Shown piece after piece: positions 44,869 to 53,081 of a DNA stretch of 64,000 bases; position 1 is the stretch's first letter, and each line of letters starts with the position of its first letter. Made by a program: the position numbers and the translations under genes. Under the pieces are notes generated by a model that saw nothing but the letters and a program-made list of their open reading frames with translations, was not told the DNA's origin and searched no databases. Origin of the DNA: UBA6059 sp965227155 (GTDB taxonomy: Bacteria > Bacteroidota > Bacteroidia > Cytophagales > Cyclobacteriaceae); assembly GCA_965227155.1 (NCBI GenBank), contig OZ245731.1, positions 4,650,001-4,714,000 of the forward strand, read 5' to 3'.

Positions 44869-46065
44869 ATGACATTTTTTAGAATCGCTTTCATCAACCT
44901 ACTTATCATTCTTACCCTATTTCTCACTTCCTGTAATGAGCAAGGTAACGAAACAATAGCTGTATCTACAGAGGAAGCATTACTTAACCTGCCGGAAGTC
45001 CCCTACGACTACACCTCCATTGAATTACCTGACCACCTGACCACCAATTTTTTGATTGGCGCCAGCCAGAGTGCGGCCATAGATAATGATAATACCCCGG
45101 CCGACAACCCGGTAACCAATGAGGGAGCTACTCTGGGTCGTGTATTATTTTATGATATCAGTTTGAGTAAAAATGGTAGCATATCCTGCGCTTCCTGCCA
45201 CAAGCAGGACAAAGGCTTTTCTGATGATGCCCGCCTTAGTCTTGGCTTTGAAGGCGGAACAACCCGCCGGCATTCCATGTCTTTGATCAATGCTGCCTGG
45301 TATGATAGAGGTCGCTTTTTTTGGGATGAAAGAGCCGCAACACTTGAAGAACAGGTGCTGGAGCCATTTCAGGATCCTGTTGAAATGGGCCTTACACTGG
45401 AAGAGTTGATAAACATTGTGGCATCCAAATCTTATTACCCACCACTTTTTGAAAGTGCATTTGGAAGCACGGAAATAACGGATGACAAGATAGCAAAGGC
45501 ACTTGCGCAGTTTGTGAGAAGCATTATCAGTGTAAATAGCAAATACGATGTTGCGCGGGCAGAAGCAAACCGACAGATCGATGATTTTCCACAATTTACG
45601 TTGAGCGAAAACAATGGTAAGAGACTCTTCTTTTTGCCCACAGAACAAGGCGGTGGAGGCTGTGTTGGCTGCCATTTTACGGAGGCTTTTATAAATCCTG
45701 ACAATGGCACTACCAACAATGGCCTGGATGCTGAATCCACAGATGACCTGGGTGTGTTTGAGGTATTTGGTCAGCCGGTATTTCTGGGCACTTTTAAAGT
45801 CCCATCCTTAAAAAGCATAGCACTAACAGCTCCCTACATGCACGATGGAAGATTCGCCACTCTGGAAGAAGTGGTAGAGCACTATAACAGCGGCGTACAG
45901 AACCACCCTAACCTTGCAGGTGCCCTGCGGGATATCAATACCGGTCAACCTAAGCGGTTAAATTTCACGGAGCAGGAAAAGGCAGACCTGGTAAACTTTC
46001 TCGAGACACTTACGGATGAACAGATTTCAATAGACGAGAAATTCAGCAATCCTTTTGTACGTTGA
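44869..46065 (+). CDS. Di-heme cytochrome c peroxidase-family lipoprotein
   Basis: A lipoprotein signal ends in LFLTSC. Two heme-binding motifs are visible: CASCH (residues 107-111) and CVGCH (265-269). GRVLFYDISLSKNGSISCASC, split around the first heme, is typical of the MauG/CcpA family, as is the MHDGRFATLEEVVEHYN segment near the end, which holds a heme-ligand Met/His. The enzyme reduces H2O2 or oxidises a partner in the periplasm. It stands alone; 282 bp upstream hold no further gene. Which MauG/CcpA subgroup it belongs to is not resolved. Confidence 0.9.
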   Translation: MTFFRIAFINLLIILTLFLTSCNEQGNETIAVSTEEALLNLPEVPYDYTSIELPDHLTTNFLIGASQSAAIDNDNTPADNPVTNEGATLGRVLFYDISLSKNGSISCASCHKQDKGFSDDARLSLGFEGGTTRRHSMSLINAAWYDRGRFFWDERAATLEEQVLEPFQDPVEMGLTLEELINIVASKSYYPPLFESAFGSTEITDDKIAKALAQFVRSIISVNSKYDVARAEANRQIDDFPQFTLSENNGKRLFFLPTEQGGGGCVGCHFTEAFINPDNGTTNNGLDAESTDDLGVFEVFGQPVFLGTFKVPSLKSIALTAPYMHDGRFATLEEVVEHYNSGVQNHPNLAGALRDINTGQPKRLNFTEQEKADLVNFLETLTDEQISIDEKFSNPFVR

Positions 46066-46156
46066 TATCCATAATTTTAGTGAGATTTTAGTATTAAGGC
46101 AGAACAATTAGGTACATCGGACTTATGATTAATTGAACTAATCTGAAACAGCATCT

Positions 46157-46630
46157 ATGACACCATTATTTAAAAAGTTGAACTACAAAGGCGAAAAGGA
46201 AATCTTTGTTTTCAATGCTCCTGAGTCATTCCAAACTGAATTAAATGCTTTAGCCCAAGACAGTGAGGTAAGAATAAATAACGACCTAACCAGTACCGAA
46301 GCTGTATCCTTCACAATCTGCTTTGTGACTACTCAGGATGAAATAGATAGTTTTATTTCAGGTATTGATAATAAACTGGCTGGTGATGCTGTGATTTGGC
46401 TTTGCTATCCTAAATCCAGTTCAAAGAAATACACCTGCGATTTTAATCGGGATACTGGGTTTGGCATATTAGGAAAATATGGCCTGGAGGGTGTGCGTCA
46501 GGTAGCTATTGATGAAGACTGGAGTGCTCTACGATTCCGAAAAGTAGAGTACATCAAAAAGATCACCAGGAGAGAAAGCTATGCTTTAACAGAAGAAGCT
46601 AAAAAGCGCACAACACAGAAAGGCAAATAA
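46157..46630 (+). CDS. Hypothetical protein, DUF3052-like
   Basis: The 157-residue cytoplasmic protein has an alpha/beta look: LNYKGEKEIFVFNAPESF, then AVIWLCYPKSSSKKYTCDF, and VRQVAIDEDWSALRFRKVEYI near the end. That last pattern is typical of DUF3052-like proteins, which have no established role. Charged C-terminus. It is monocistronic and convergent with the prohibitin-like gene. Confidence 0.68.
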   Translation: MTPLFKKLNYKGEKEIFVFNAPESFQTELNALAQDSEVRINNDLTSTEAVSFTICFVTTQDEIDSFISGIDNKLAGDAVIWLCYPKSSSKKYTCDFNRDTGFGILGKYGLEGVRQVAIDEDWSALRFRKVEYIKKITRRESYALTEEAKKRTTQKGK

Positions 46631-46672
46631 TTTCTTTCTAGACTAGAATATCCTTCGGTACAAAATAACCAA

Positions 46673-46736
46673 AGACAATCTGAGCTTTACTCAATAACCT
46701 TTTTAGATCTGATCTTGAACAAGTCTCAGATTGTCT
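46673..46736. repeat. 12-bp perfect inverted repeat between convergent genes
   Basis: AGACAATCTGAG (46673-46684) and CTCAGATTGTCT (46725-46736) are exact reverse complements, with a 40-nt loop. The right arm region (TTGAACAAGTCTCAGATTG) resembles the TTCGACAAGCTCAGACTG repeats at 37.8 kb. It may be a bidirectional terminator or a decayed repeat copy. Confidence 0.55.
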
Positions 46737-46754
46737 ATTTAATGATATCAGCTA

Positions 46755-47543
46755 TCAATTACCACCGTCTTGGGTGATCAAAAATGGTGCCTCACCATTG
46801 GTTATTATGATTTTGGAATTGTTGGAATTTGATAGTTGCTTGAAAGCTTCGATGCTTTGCCATTTGATAATCTCGGGACTGATACCCTCCTGCAATATTT
46901 TCTGTGCATCACGTATACCCTCTGCCTCAACCATACGACGCTGTGCTTCTAATCGCTCCCGCTGCAACAGAAATTCCATGCGTTGCGCATCCTGCTCTGC
47001 CTCAAGCTTTTCTTCTACTGCCCTGGCAAGGCCCATAGGCAATTGAATTGTTTTAAGGAGCACCGCCTCAATTTCGAAACCACGGTCGGACAGCAATTCA
47101 ACCATACGTTGCTGGATTTCCATTTCAATCTGAGCCCTTTTAGAGGTATGCATATCCTTGGCAAAAAACCTGGAGCAAACATCTGCAGAGGCAGACCTAA
47201 ACACACTCTTAATCACCACATCCTCGTAATTCTCACCTATATTCTCCAATATGGAGGGAGCTTTATCCTGCTCAAGACGGTAAAGGATAGATATCTCAGA
47301 ATTGACATTGAGCCCCTCTTTAGAAGGAAGATTACTCGTTATTTCAATATTAACCGTACGAACGGGGAGTTTGATAATAGTACTCAAAAAAGGGTTGAAA
47401 CCTATGGCGCCAGGGCCGATAATCTCCGGTTGGAGTTTACCCATTTTTCGCTTGACACCTACCTCTCCCTGCCGCACCACTGCACAGGAGCCTAACATGA
47501 TACACAATCCGAGGATTAAGCTGATATTTTTGACCGTTCTCAT
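46755..47543 (-). CDS. Prohibitin/SPFH-family lipoprotein
   Basis: The protein starts with a lipoprotein signal (LGLCIMLGSC) instead of the usual membrane helix, then an SPFH/prohibitin domain. It begins VVRQGEVGVKRKMGK, continues with EGLNVNSEISILYRL, and has a coiled coil (EEKLEAEQDAQRMEFLLQRERLEAQ). The last 40 residues are the typical C-terminus (SPEIIKWQSIEAFKQLSNSN). These proteins form large membrane-bound rings that scaffold proteases. A lipobox would anchor it on the periplasmic face or outer membrane, which is less usual. It stands alone. Confidence 0.82.
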   Translation of the reverse strand: MRTVKNISLILGLCIMLGSCAVVRQGEVGVKRKMGKLQPEIIGPGAIGFNPFLSTIIKLPVRTVNIEITSNLPSKEGLNVNSEISILYRLEQDKAPSILENIGENYEDVVIKSVFRSASADVCSRFFAKDMHTSKRAQIEMEIQQRMVELLSDRGFEIEAVLLKTIQLPMGLARAVEEKLEAEQDAQRMEFLLQRERLEAQRRMVEAEGIRDAQKILQEGISPEIIKWQSIEAFKQLSNSNNSKIIITNGEAPFLITQDGGN

Positions 47544-47783
47544 AGTATGAAAGCTTTACAATTATTTATGAAAGTTATGCTATCATAAACGTAAGCAAGT
47601 AAAGTTTCGTTGTGGTTACCCTTGCAGGTAGGTTAAGCTCAAGAATACACAGCGTGATGAATCACTGAAAGTCATTTCGCAAAAAAATAAGCGAACTGAT
47701 ATTTGTCATTTCATATCCTAACCACGGTAAGAATAATTAATTGATTTTCACTCTAGATTCATGACTATAAAACAATAAAAATC

Positions 47784-47969
47784 ATGGATACTAGAGAACA
47801 AATAGAAAGCGTAGTTTTCCACCAATCACAATGCCTTGCTGCTTTGGAGGATATGAAGAAGTATATTGAAACCCATCACGAAGATTCGGCCCTCAACAAG
47901 CTAAAAGATATTGAAAAAGAGCTGACAAGACTGACAGTTCAATTAAGAGAAATTGAAGAGCTTGTCTAA
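47784..47969 (+). CDS. Small helical coiled-coil protein
   Basis: The 61-residue protein is all helix (QSQCLAALEDMKKYIETHHE, KLKDIEKELTRLTVQLREIE) with heptad-like spacing. It has no recognised domain. A perfect terminator follows, which supports a real, independently transcribed small gene. Confidence 0.6.
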   Translation: MDTREQIESVVFHQSQCLAALEDMKKYIETHHEDSALNKLKDIEKELTRLTVQLREIEELV

Positions 47970-47985
47970 ATAGCTTACTGTTTTT

Positions 47986-48013
47986 AATCGCCCGGTTTGG
48001 CCGGGCGATTTTC
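47986..48013 (+). terminator. Rho-independent terminator
   Basis: A perfect 10-bp stem AATCGCCCGG / CCGGGCGATT, with loop TTTGG, is followed by TTC. It ends the small helical gene and lies 37 bp ahead of the DUF1622 gene. Confidence 0.8.
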
Positions 48014-48049
48014 ATCCCATCCAAATTCACCCAATTACACAGAACAAGT

Positions 48050-48418
48050 ATGCATGGTTTAGAACATTTCATCGAAGTAGTAGCCACTATTATTGGCTAT
48101 GTTGGTATTGCCTTTATTGTGTTGGGCACAGTCTTGGCACTTGGCCAATATGTATTTAGCCGCTTCAAAAATAAATATACGACTGACCATGTACGACTTA
48201 CACTGGGCACCTATATCCTAATCGGCCTGGAATTTATGGTGGGTCAGGACATCATTGAAACCGTACTCCACACCAACCTACAGCAACTTTACCTGCTAGG
48301 CCTTATCGTTGTGATCAGAACCATCCTTGATTTCTTCTTAAGCAGGGAAATGACTCATCTTAAAAAGCACATTGCCGAGCATGAAATTGAGTACAATAGC
48401 CAAAACGCTCATGCCTGA
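48050..48418 (+). CDS. DUF1622 membrane protein
   Basis: The 122-residue protein matches DUF1622 with three membrane spans. They lie at about residues 8-35, 48-70 (GTYILIGLEFMVGQDIIETV) and 75-92 (QQLYLLGLIVVIRTILDFF). The pattern RTILDFFLSREM near the end is usual for the family. Its role is unknown. Located just behind the small helical gene. Confidence 0.85.
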   Translation: MHGLEHFIEVVATIIGYVGIAFIVLGTVLALGQYVFSRFKNKYTTDHVRLTLGTYILIGLEFMVGQDIIETVLHTNLQQLYLLGLIVVIRTILDFFLSREMTHLKKHIAEHEIEYNSQNAHA

Positions 48419-48585
48419 TTGAATTATATCCCAAGCTATCGGAGAAAGAAGTATTCAATTTAAATAGAATCTATTATCAAGTCTTTAGGTAATGTATAGC
48501 TATGTCTATGCTGTTATAAAAACCATAGATACGTAACTATGTAATTAGCTAAGCCGTAAGAGTGTTGAAACAAACTCCTACCTAC

Positions 48586-49533
48586 ATGCTAGCCTATACC
48601 AAATACCGATATGGTGGCCCTGAAGTACTACAGCTCGAACAAGTTGACAAGCCGACCATTGTAAAAAATCAATTGCTAGTAAAAATTAAGGCCAATTCGG
48701 CCAATCCTGCTGATTGGCATATTCTTAGAGGAGCTCCATTTATAGCACGATTGTCTTTCGGATTGTTTAAGCCCAGGATAAACTTATTTGGTGGGGATTT
48801 TGCCGGTGAGGTGGTAGAGGTTGGTGACCAGGTAAATCAATTTAAGGTTGGTGACCGGATATTTGGTGAAAATACAAACTGGAGCTCCTTTGCTGAATAT
48901 GCGCTGGTTCCTGCGGAGACCTGTGCGAAAATTCCCGGAGACTTACCTTACGATAAAATGGCAGCTATACCTATTGCAGGCCTTACGGCATATCAGGCGA
49001 TAGTTACCCATGGTAAAATAAAACCCAATGAAAGCGTACTAATCAATGGTGCCTCGGGAGGTGTCGGTCATTTGGCAGTTCAGATTGCCAAAGCACAGGG
49101 AGCTCATGTGACTGGCGTTTGCTCAGCTAGAAATATTGATTTTGTGAAAAATCTGGGTGCAGATGTAGTCATTGCATATGACCAAGAAAGCATCCACGAA
49201 CATTCGAAATCATATGATCTGATACTCGATACCAACGGAAACCTAACTTTTGATGACTTCAAAAGAATGGGTAAACGAGGCGTTTTAATCGGGTTTACTT
49301 CTATGGGGCTCATGATGAAAACCATGATAAGGAGTGCTTTCAGCAAATTTTCTTTGATTCAATTTACCGCCCAGGTAAATGAGAAAGATCTGAACGTTCT
49401 GGCTGGAATGGTGGAGGATGGCACTTTAGAGCCCCGCATAGAAAAGACCTATCCATATGATCAAATTCCTGAAGCAATAAGCTACATTGAGCAGATGCGG
49501 ACAAAAGGCAAGGTGGTGATGAATTGGCCTTAG
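48586..49533 (+). CDS. MDR-type NAD(P)-dependent alcohol dehydrogenase / quinone oxidoreductase
   Basis: This medium-chain dehydrogenase/reductase has a GroES-like domain (VDKPTIVKNQLLVKIKANSANPAD), then the Rossmann fold with the glycine motif NGASGGVGHLAVQIA. No zinc-binding cysteine cluster is visible, so it is probably of the quinone-oxidoreductase kind. It oxidises NAD(P)H on quinones or alkenals. A GTG at 48562 would add eight residues; the ATG at 48586 (MLAYTKYRYGGPEVL) matches family N-termini better. Confidence 0.87.
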   Translation: MLAYTKYRYGGPEVLQLEQVDKPTIVKNQLLVKIKANSANPADWHILRGAPFIARLSFGLFKPRINLFGGDFAGEVVEVGDQVNQFKVGDRIFGENTNWSSFAEYALVPAETCAKIPGDLPYDKMAAIPIAGLTAYQAIVTHGKIKPNESVLINGASGGVGHLAVQIAKAQGAHVTGVCSARNIDFVKNLGADVVIAYDQESIHEHSKSYDLILDTNGNLTFDDFKRMGKRGVLIGFTSMGLMMKTMIRSAFSKFSLIQFTAQVNEKDLNVLAGMVEDGTLEPRIEKTYPYDQIPEAISYIEQMRTKGKVVMNWP

Positions 49534-49665
49534 ACATCACTGTCGAAATGATTTTCACGTTACTATTTGCAGCGTTGTGGCTTAATTACCGGCATTCAGA
49601 AACCATTTTGGCTTTCAATCTTAAACTATTAGCCTTGCATAAGATTCATTTTTACAACAATCCAC

Positions 49666-50361
49666 ATGCTCAGACTCATTTTTCTCATGCTTTTGGGGAT
49701 CACAATGCTCCCATTTTTTGCAAAGGCCCAATTTGATGAAGATCAATTAGGAGCCTGGTATATGCTTTTTTGGTCTTATGATTTTGAAAATAGCCGCTTC
49801 GGCTTGCAAGGTGACTATCAGTATAGAAATTGGAATGCTGCGGGAGACATGGAGCAATTTATGTTTCGAAATGGCCTCACTTACCGTCCTAAAACTACGG
49901 ACATTAAGCTTACCGCTGGTTTTGCCCGAATAGTTACCGGAGCATTTGGCGACAGTAATTCCACCTTTGGTGAAAATCGATTTTACCTGGAAGCATTGGT
50001 GCCACATACTATTGGTGAGCGCATATATGTTACGCACCGGTATAGGGCAGAACATAGAAACGTAGATGATCAGGATAGTCGATCCCGCTTTAGGTATTTT
50101 CTTTCTGTTAATGTACCATTTAACCAACCCGACCTCAGCCAGGGCGCTTTCTATTTTGCCTTTTACAATGAAATTTTTGTGAATGGACAAAAGGACATAG
50201 GTGGGAGTACAATGGTCAGCTTATTTGATCGCAACCGGATATATGGGGGTTTTGGCTATAGCGTTTCAAATTCTGCCAGAGTACAAATGGCAGTGATGCG
50301 ACAGTCTACCAACAACTGGTCAAAGAATCAGCTTCAGCTCAGTTTACACAAATCATTTTGA
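49666..50361 (+). CDS. DUF2490 outer-membrane-type protein
   Basis: A signal peptide (LIFLMLLGITMLPFFAKAQ) is followed by the DUF2490 fold: DQLGAWYMLFWSYDF, then FGLQGDYQYRNW, and alternating aromatic beta strands to the C-terminus ending SLHKSF. The terminal Phe and the strands suggest a small outer-membrane beta barrel. No function is known for the family. The 214-bp region behind it holds no supported gene. Confidence 0.85.
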   Translation: MLRLIFLMLLGITMLPFFAKAQFDEDQLGAWYMLFWSYDFENSRFGLQGDYQYRNWNAAGDMEQFMFRNGLTYRPKTTDIKLTAGFARIVTGAFGDSNSTFGENRFYLEALVPHTIGERIYVTHRYRAEHRNVDDQDSRSRFRYFLSVNVPFNQPDLSQGAFYFAFYNEIFVNGQKDIGGSTMVSLFDRNRIYGGFGYSVSNSARVQMAVMRQSTNNWSKNQLQLSLHKSF

Positions 50362-50575
50362 TGTGAAAGTATTGCCATTTTCCAGTTGCACTTCCTTTTT
50401 CAACTTTATTCTAGTTAAACTACCAGGCGTCAATACATTAGCCGAGGTTACTTTATAAGAATTAATACCAAATGGCTTTAGTAAAATGCTTTGTCTATGA
50501 CAAAAATTTTTGCTAATGGAAGACAAAAGCACAAAAAAATTAGGCCAAAAAGAAAGAGAATTTATTAGCTAAATG

Positions 50576-50884
50576 TTAAAATACATCAGGAACTACTAAA
50601 TGACTGATTTCCTCTTTTAAAAAACCCTTTAAGCTAAGATCTTCATCTAAATCAGGCCAATGAACACCTATTCCCATGCTTATTAGCCTGTAATTTTTGA
50701 GTTGGTCTAATGATGCATTTTCTAAATTTTTGTATTTCGAAATTTGACGAGTTAATACCTTTTTATTGTTTAATACAATCATCATTAGATCTACCTCTTT
50801 TTGAAAATGAATGCCAACCAGCCTCAAACCACCTTCAAAAATGATTTGTTCCAATTCATCAAAATTATTATTGAAAGTATTCAT
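50576..50884 (-). CDS. DUF2442-like protein, partner of DUF4160 gene
   Basis: The 102-residue protein has LVGIHFQKEVDLMMIVLNNKK and, near the end, GIGVHWPDLDEDLSLKGFL, which resembles the I-x-W-P-x-L-D-x-D-L core of DUF2442 proteins. Its start overlaps the DUF4160 stop by 17 bp, as in known DUF4160-DUF2442 pairs. These pairs look like toxin-antitoxin modules, with neither activity established. Confidence 0.62.
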   Translation of the reverse strand: MNTFNNNFDELEQIIFEGGLRLVGIHFQKEVDLMMIVLNNKKVLTRQISKYKNLENASLDQLKNYRLISMGIGVHWPDLDEDLSLKGFLKEEISHLVVPDVF

Positions 50885-51104
50885 ACCACTTCTTAATTAA
50901 TAAATCATAATGAGTACCAATAATACTTAAAATTTCTCTTTCCTCTTTAGGTTTTAATCCTACAAAGTACTTTGCTCTTACATCTGGTTCCAGCCAGATT
51001 TTAGCATTTCCACCTCCCTTTTCAACATGAATATGCGCTGGTTCGTTTTGATCACCCGAATAAAAATAGAACCTGAAGCCATTTACAAATAAAATAGTTG
51101 GCAT
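50868..51104 (-). CDS. DUF4160-like protein
   Basis: The 78-residue protein begins MPTILFVNGFRFYFYSGDQNE and continues PAHIHVEKGGGNAKIWLEP, the hallmark of DUF4160 (I-x-[FY]-Y-S-x-D-x-x-E-P-x-H-[IV]-H-V). A paired DUF2442-like gene follows with a 17-bp overlap. The pair resembles a toxin-antitoxin module, with no proven activity. Confidence 0.85.
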   Translation of the reverse strand: MPTILFVNGFRFYFYSGDQNEPAHIHVEKGGGNAKIWLEPDVRAKYFVGLKPKEEREILSIIGTHYDLLIKKWYEYFQ

Positions 51105-51139
51105 TTTCTATATATAAAACAAAAGAAATCTGTGACCAA

Positions 51140-52474
51140 TCAACCTTTCACTAGCTCTTCCTCCAGCTCTTCCAATGTTTTTCCTTTGGTTTCTGGCATC
51201 ATTTTCCACACCCATAATAGTTGAAGAATCATCATGAATGCAAAAAAGGCAAAGATCGGTCCTGCCCCAAACTCACCGGCAAAAAATGGGAATATACCTG
51301 CCACCATCGCAGCAAATACCCAATGGGTACCGCAGCCCAACGAATTGCCATATGAGCGTACGTCATTAGGAAATATCTCGGTAATAAAAACCCAAATCAC
51401 TGCTCCCTGACCTATAGCATGAGAAGCAATAAATATAAACAGCAATACCGGCACTAATAAACCACTAAGGTCTGCACCCGAGATGAAAACAAATGCTACC
51501 AATGACAAGCTTATGATATAGCCAAAAGAGCCTATATACATAAGAAACTTTCTACCCATTTTGTCAATCAAAACCATACCCAACATGGTAAAAATAAGGT
51601 TTACCACACCGATACCAACTGATGAAAGCAATGCTGTTTCGGCACCCATACCTGTTTGGTTAAATATTCTAGGCGCATAATATATCACGGCATTAATGCC
51701 CGACATCTGGTTGAAAAAGGCAACTAAAAATGCAAGGACAATCGACAGATTGTATTTACCGGAAATAAATTCTTTGAAGCCGGCCTTTGGCTTATCGACA
51801 TGATGATGCAACTGAATGGCTTTGATGTTCTCCTCAACAGTGTTAGGATTGATCATTGTCAATACCTGTCTTGCCTCGTCTATCAATCCTTTCTTTATGA
51901 TGAGCCACCTGGGGCTTCTTGGTACAAACAGTATCATGACTACAAAAGCAAGCGCCGGAAACCCCTCAGTACCCAACATCCAGCGCCAGTTGGCTCCTCC
52001 ATCCCCACCGATCAGGTAATTTGAAAAATAAGCCACCAAAATCCCCAATACAATGTTGAACTGAAAGAGGGCCGTGAGTTGCCCCCTACGTTCACTGGGT
52101 GCTATTTCTGCAATGTACATCGGAGCGATCACTGATGAAGCACCTACACCCAGGCCACCTATAAAACGGAAAATCATCAGGCTATAAACTTCAGGTGCCA
52201 ATGCTGACCCTACAGCAGACACAAAATACAAAACGGCAATCCAAAACAAGGATTGCTTCCTACCCAATCTGTCAGCAGGAATACCACCCAGCAAGGCACC
52301 AATTACGGTTCCGTACAAAGCCATAGCAACCATCTGGCCTATGATTGTATCGCTGAGCCCCCACTCTCTTTGAATGGCCTGCTCAGCACCTGAGATTACA
52401 GCAGTATCAAAGCCAAATAAAAAACCACCAAGTGCTACGGTTATGGACCAAAATAAAATTTTGTTGGAATGCAT
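51140..52474 (-). CDS. Sugar porter, major facilitator superfamily
   Basis: Twelve membrane spans are visible. Sugar-porter signatures include DRLGRKQ between spans 2 and 3, VPRSPRWL before the middle loop, QMSGINAVIYYAPRIF in span 7, DKMGRKFL between spans 8 and 9, and PETKGKTLEELE at the end. The protein imports hexoses or pentoses with protons across the inner membrane. The gene stands alone on the minus strand upstream of the DUF4160 pair; no catabolic genes adjoin it. Confidence 0.92.
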   Translation of the reverse strand: MHSNKILFWSITVALGGFLFGFDTAVISGAEQAIQREWGLSDTIIGQMVAMALYGTVIGALLGGIPADRLGRKQSLFWIAVLYFVSAVGSALAPEVYSLMIFRFIGGLGVGASSVIAPMYIAEIAPSERRGQLTALFQFNIVLGILVAYFSNYLIGGDGGANWRWMLGTEGFPALAFVVMILFVPRSPRWLIIKKGLIDEARQVLTMINPNTVEENIKAIQLHHHVDKPKAGFKEFISGKYNLSIVLAFLVAFFNQMSGINAVIYYAPRIFNQTGMGAETALLSSVGIGVVNLIFTMLGMVLIDKMGRKFLMYIGSFGYIISLSLVAFVFISGADLSGLLVPVLLFIFIASHAIGQGAVIWVFITEIFPNDVRSYGNSLGCGTHWVFAAMVAGIFPFFAGEFGAGPIFAFFAFMMILQLLWVWKMMPETKGKTLEELEEELVKG

Positions 52475-52697
52475 AAGATCAGTATCGGATTGAAAAATGT
52501 CAACCCGAAAAATAGCATAATTTTCCTAAAGGAAATTCAAGGGTATTGAATATTGTACTTTAGGATTATTTAACCAAAGAATATTGAAGTCAGTTTTGGA
52601 TTCCAAAGGACATAGGGATACGATACTGTAACTTCAAAAAATATCCTGGAATCAATAGTCGTATAAATGTATGTTAATAGGATTAGTATGAAGTCTG

Positions 52698-52877
52698 TCA
52701 ATTTTGAAGGTTTCTAATGTTTTTAGACTTCTTCCATTCATCAAAATCTTCTTTTTGTTTTTTGAAGTACTCCTGTCTTTGTTCTGCGTCCATAGATTGG
52801 AGTTCACGATCTAATTCGCTCCTGATATGGCGCATCATCTCTACCGCATCAAACTTCTTCTCAGTTTTAGTCCCCAT
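52698..52877 (-). CDS. Small antitoxin-like protein next to PIN relic
   Basis: This 59-residue protein is too short for most gene finders. It reads MGTKTEKKFDAVEMMRHIRS at the start, and later MDAEQRQEYFKKQKEDF. It strongly resembles the small antitoxins found directly behind PIN-domain toxins of the VEIRTPRE type (typical form: K-x-F-D-x-V-x-M-x-R-x-I... M-x-x-E-x-x-x-Y). Its ATG lies inside the end of the PIN gene, 11 bp of overlap, which is the native arrangement for such pairs. The frame is intact although its toxin is not. Confidence 0.62.
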   Translation of the reverse strand: MGTKTEKKFDAVEMMRHIRSELDRELQSMDAEQRQEYFKKQKEDFDEWKKSKNIRNLQN

Positions 52878-53025
52878 GGTGTAAAATTTCTCTTGGCGTG
52901 CGAATTTCTACTGTTTTATATATACCTCCATTCACGTCCTTAAAGATAAGCTCTGTCCATAACTGAAACTTTTCGTCAAATAATCTCCCAATAACCGAGG
53001 TATCAATATAAACAGTGGAAACCAT
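52867..53025 (-). pseudogene. PIN-domain toxin remnant with internal deletion
   Basis: The open frame encodes only 52 residues. Its first half (VYIDTSVIGRLFDEKFQLWT) is the N-terminal strand and helix of a PIN nuclease, including the first catalytic Asp. Its last 14 residues (VEIRTPREILHHG) are the characteristic C-terminal end of the same family. About 90-100 middle residues, including the other acidic catalytic residues, are missing, and the frame is kept. This is best read as an in-frame deletion of a type II toxin, leaving an inactive stub. Confidence 0.68.
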
Positions 53026-53081
53026 AGGTTAAAGATTAGAAAAACGCACTAAACCTGACATAGCTAATTTACAGTAAACAC

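Noticed and set aside
45145..45675. A 176-codon frame antisense to the cytochrome c peroxidase gene
   Set aside because: It overlaps both heme motifs of a well-supported gene, so it is a shadow.
46983..47495. A 170-codon frame antisense to the prohibitin-like gene
   Set aside because: No domain, and it lies wholly inside a recognised gene.
47784..47969. CsoR/FrmR-type metal repressor
   Set aside because: It is short and helical but lacks the family's metal-ligand Cys/His pattern.
48586..49533. Zinc-dependent alcohol dehydrogenase
   Set aside because: The zinc-binding cysteine cluster of that branch is not visible.
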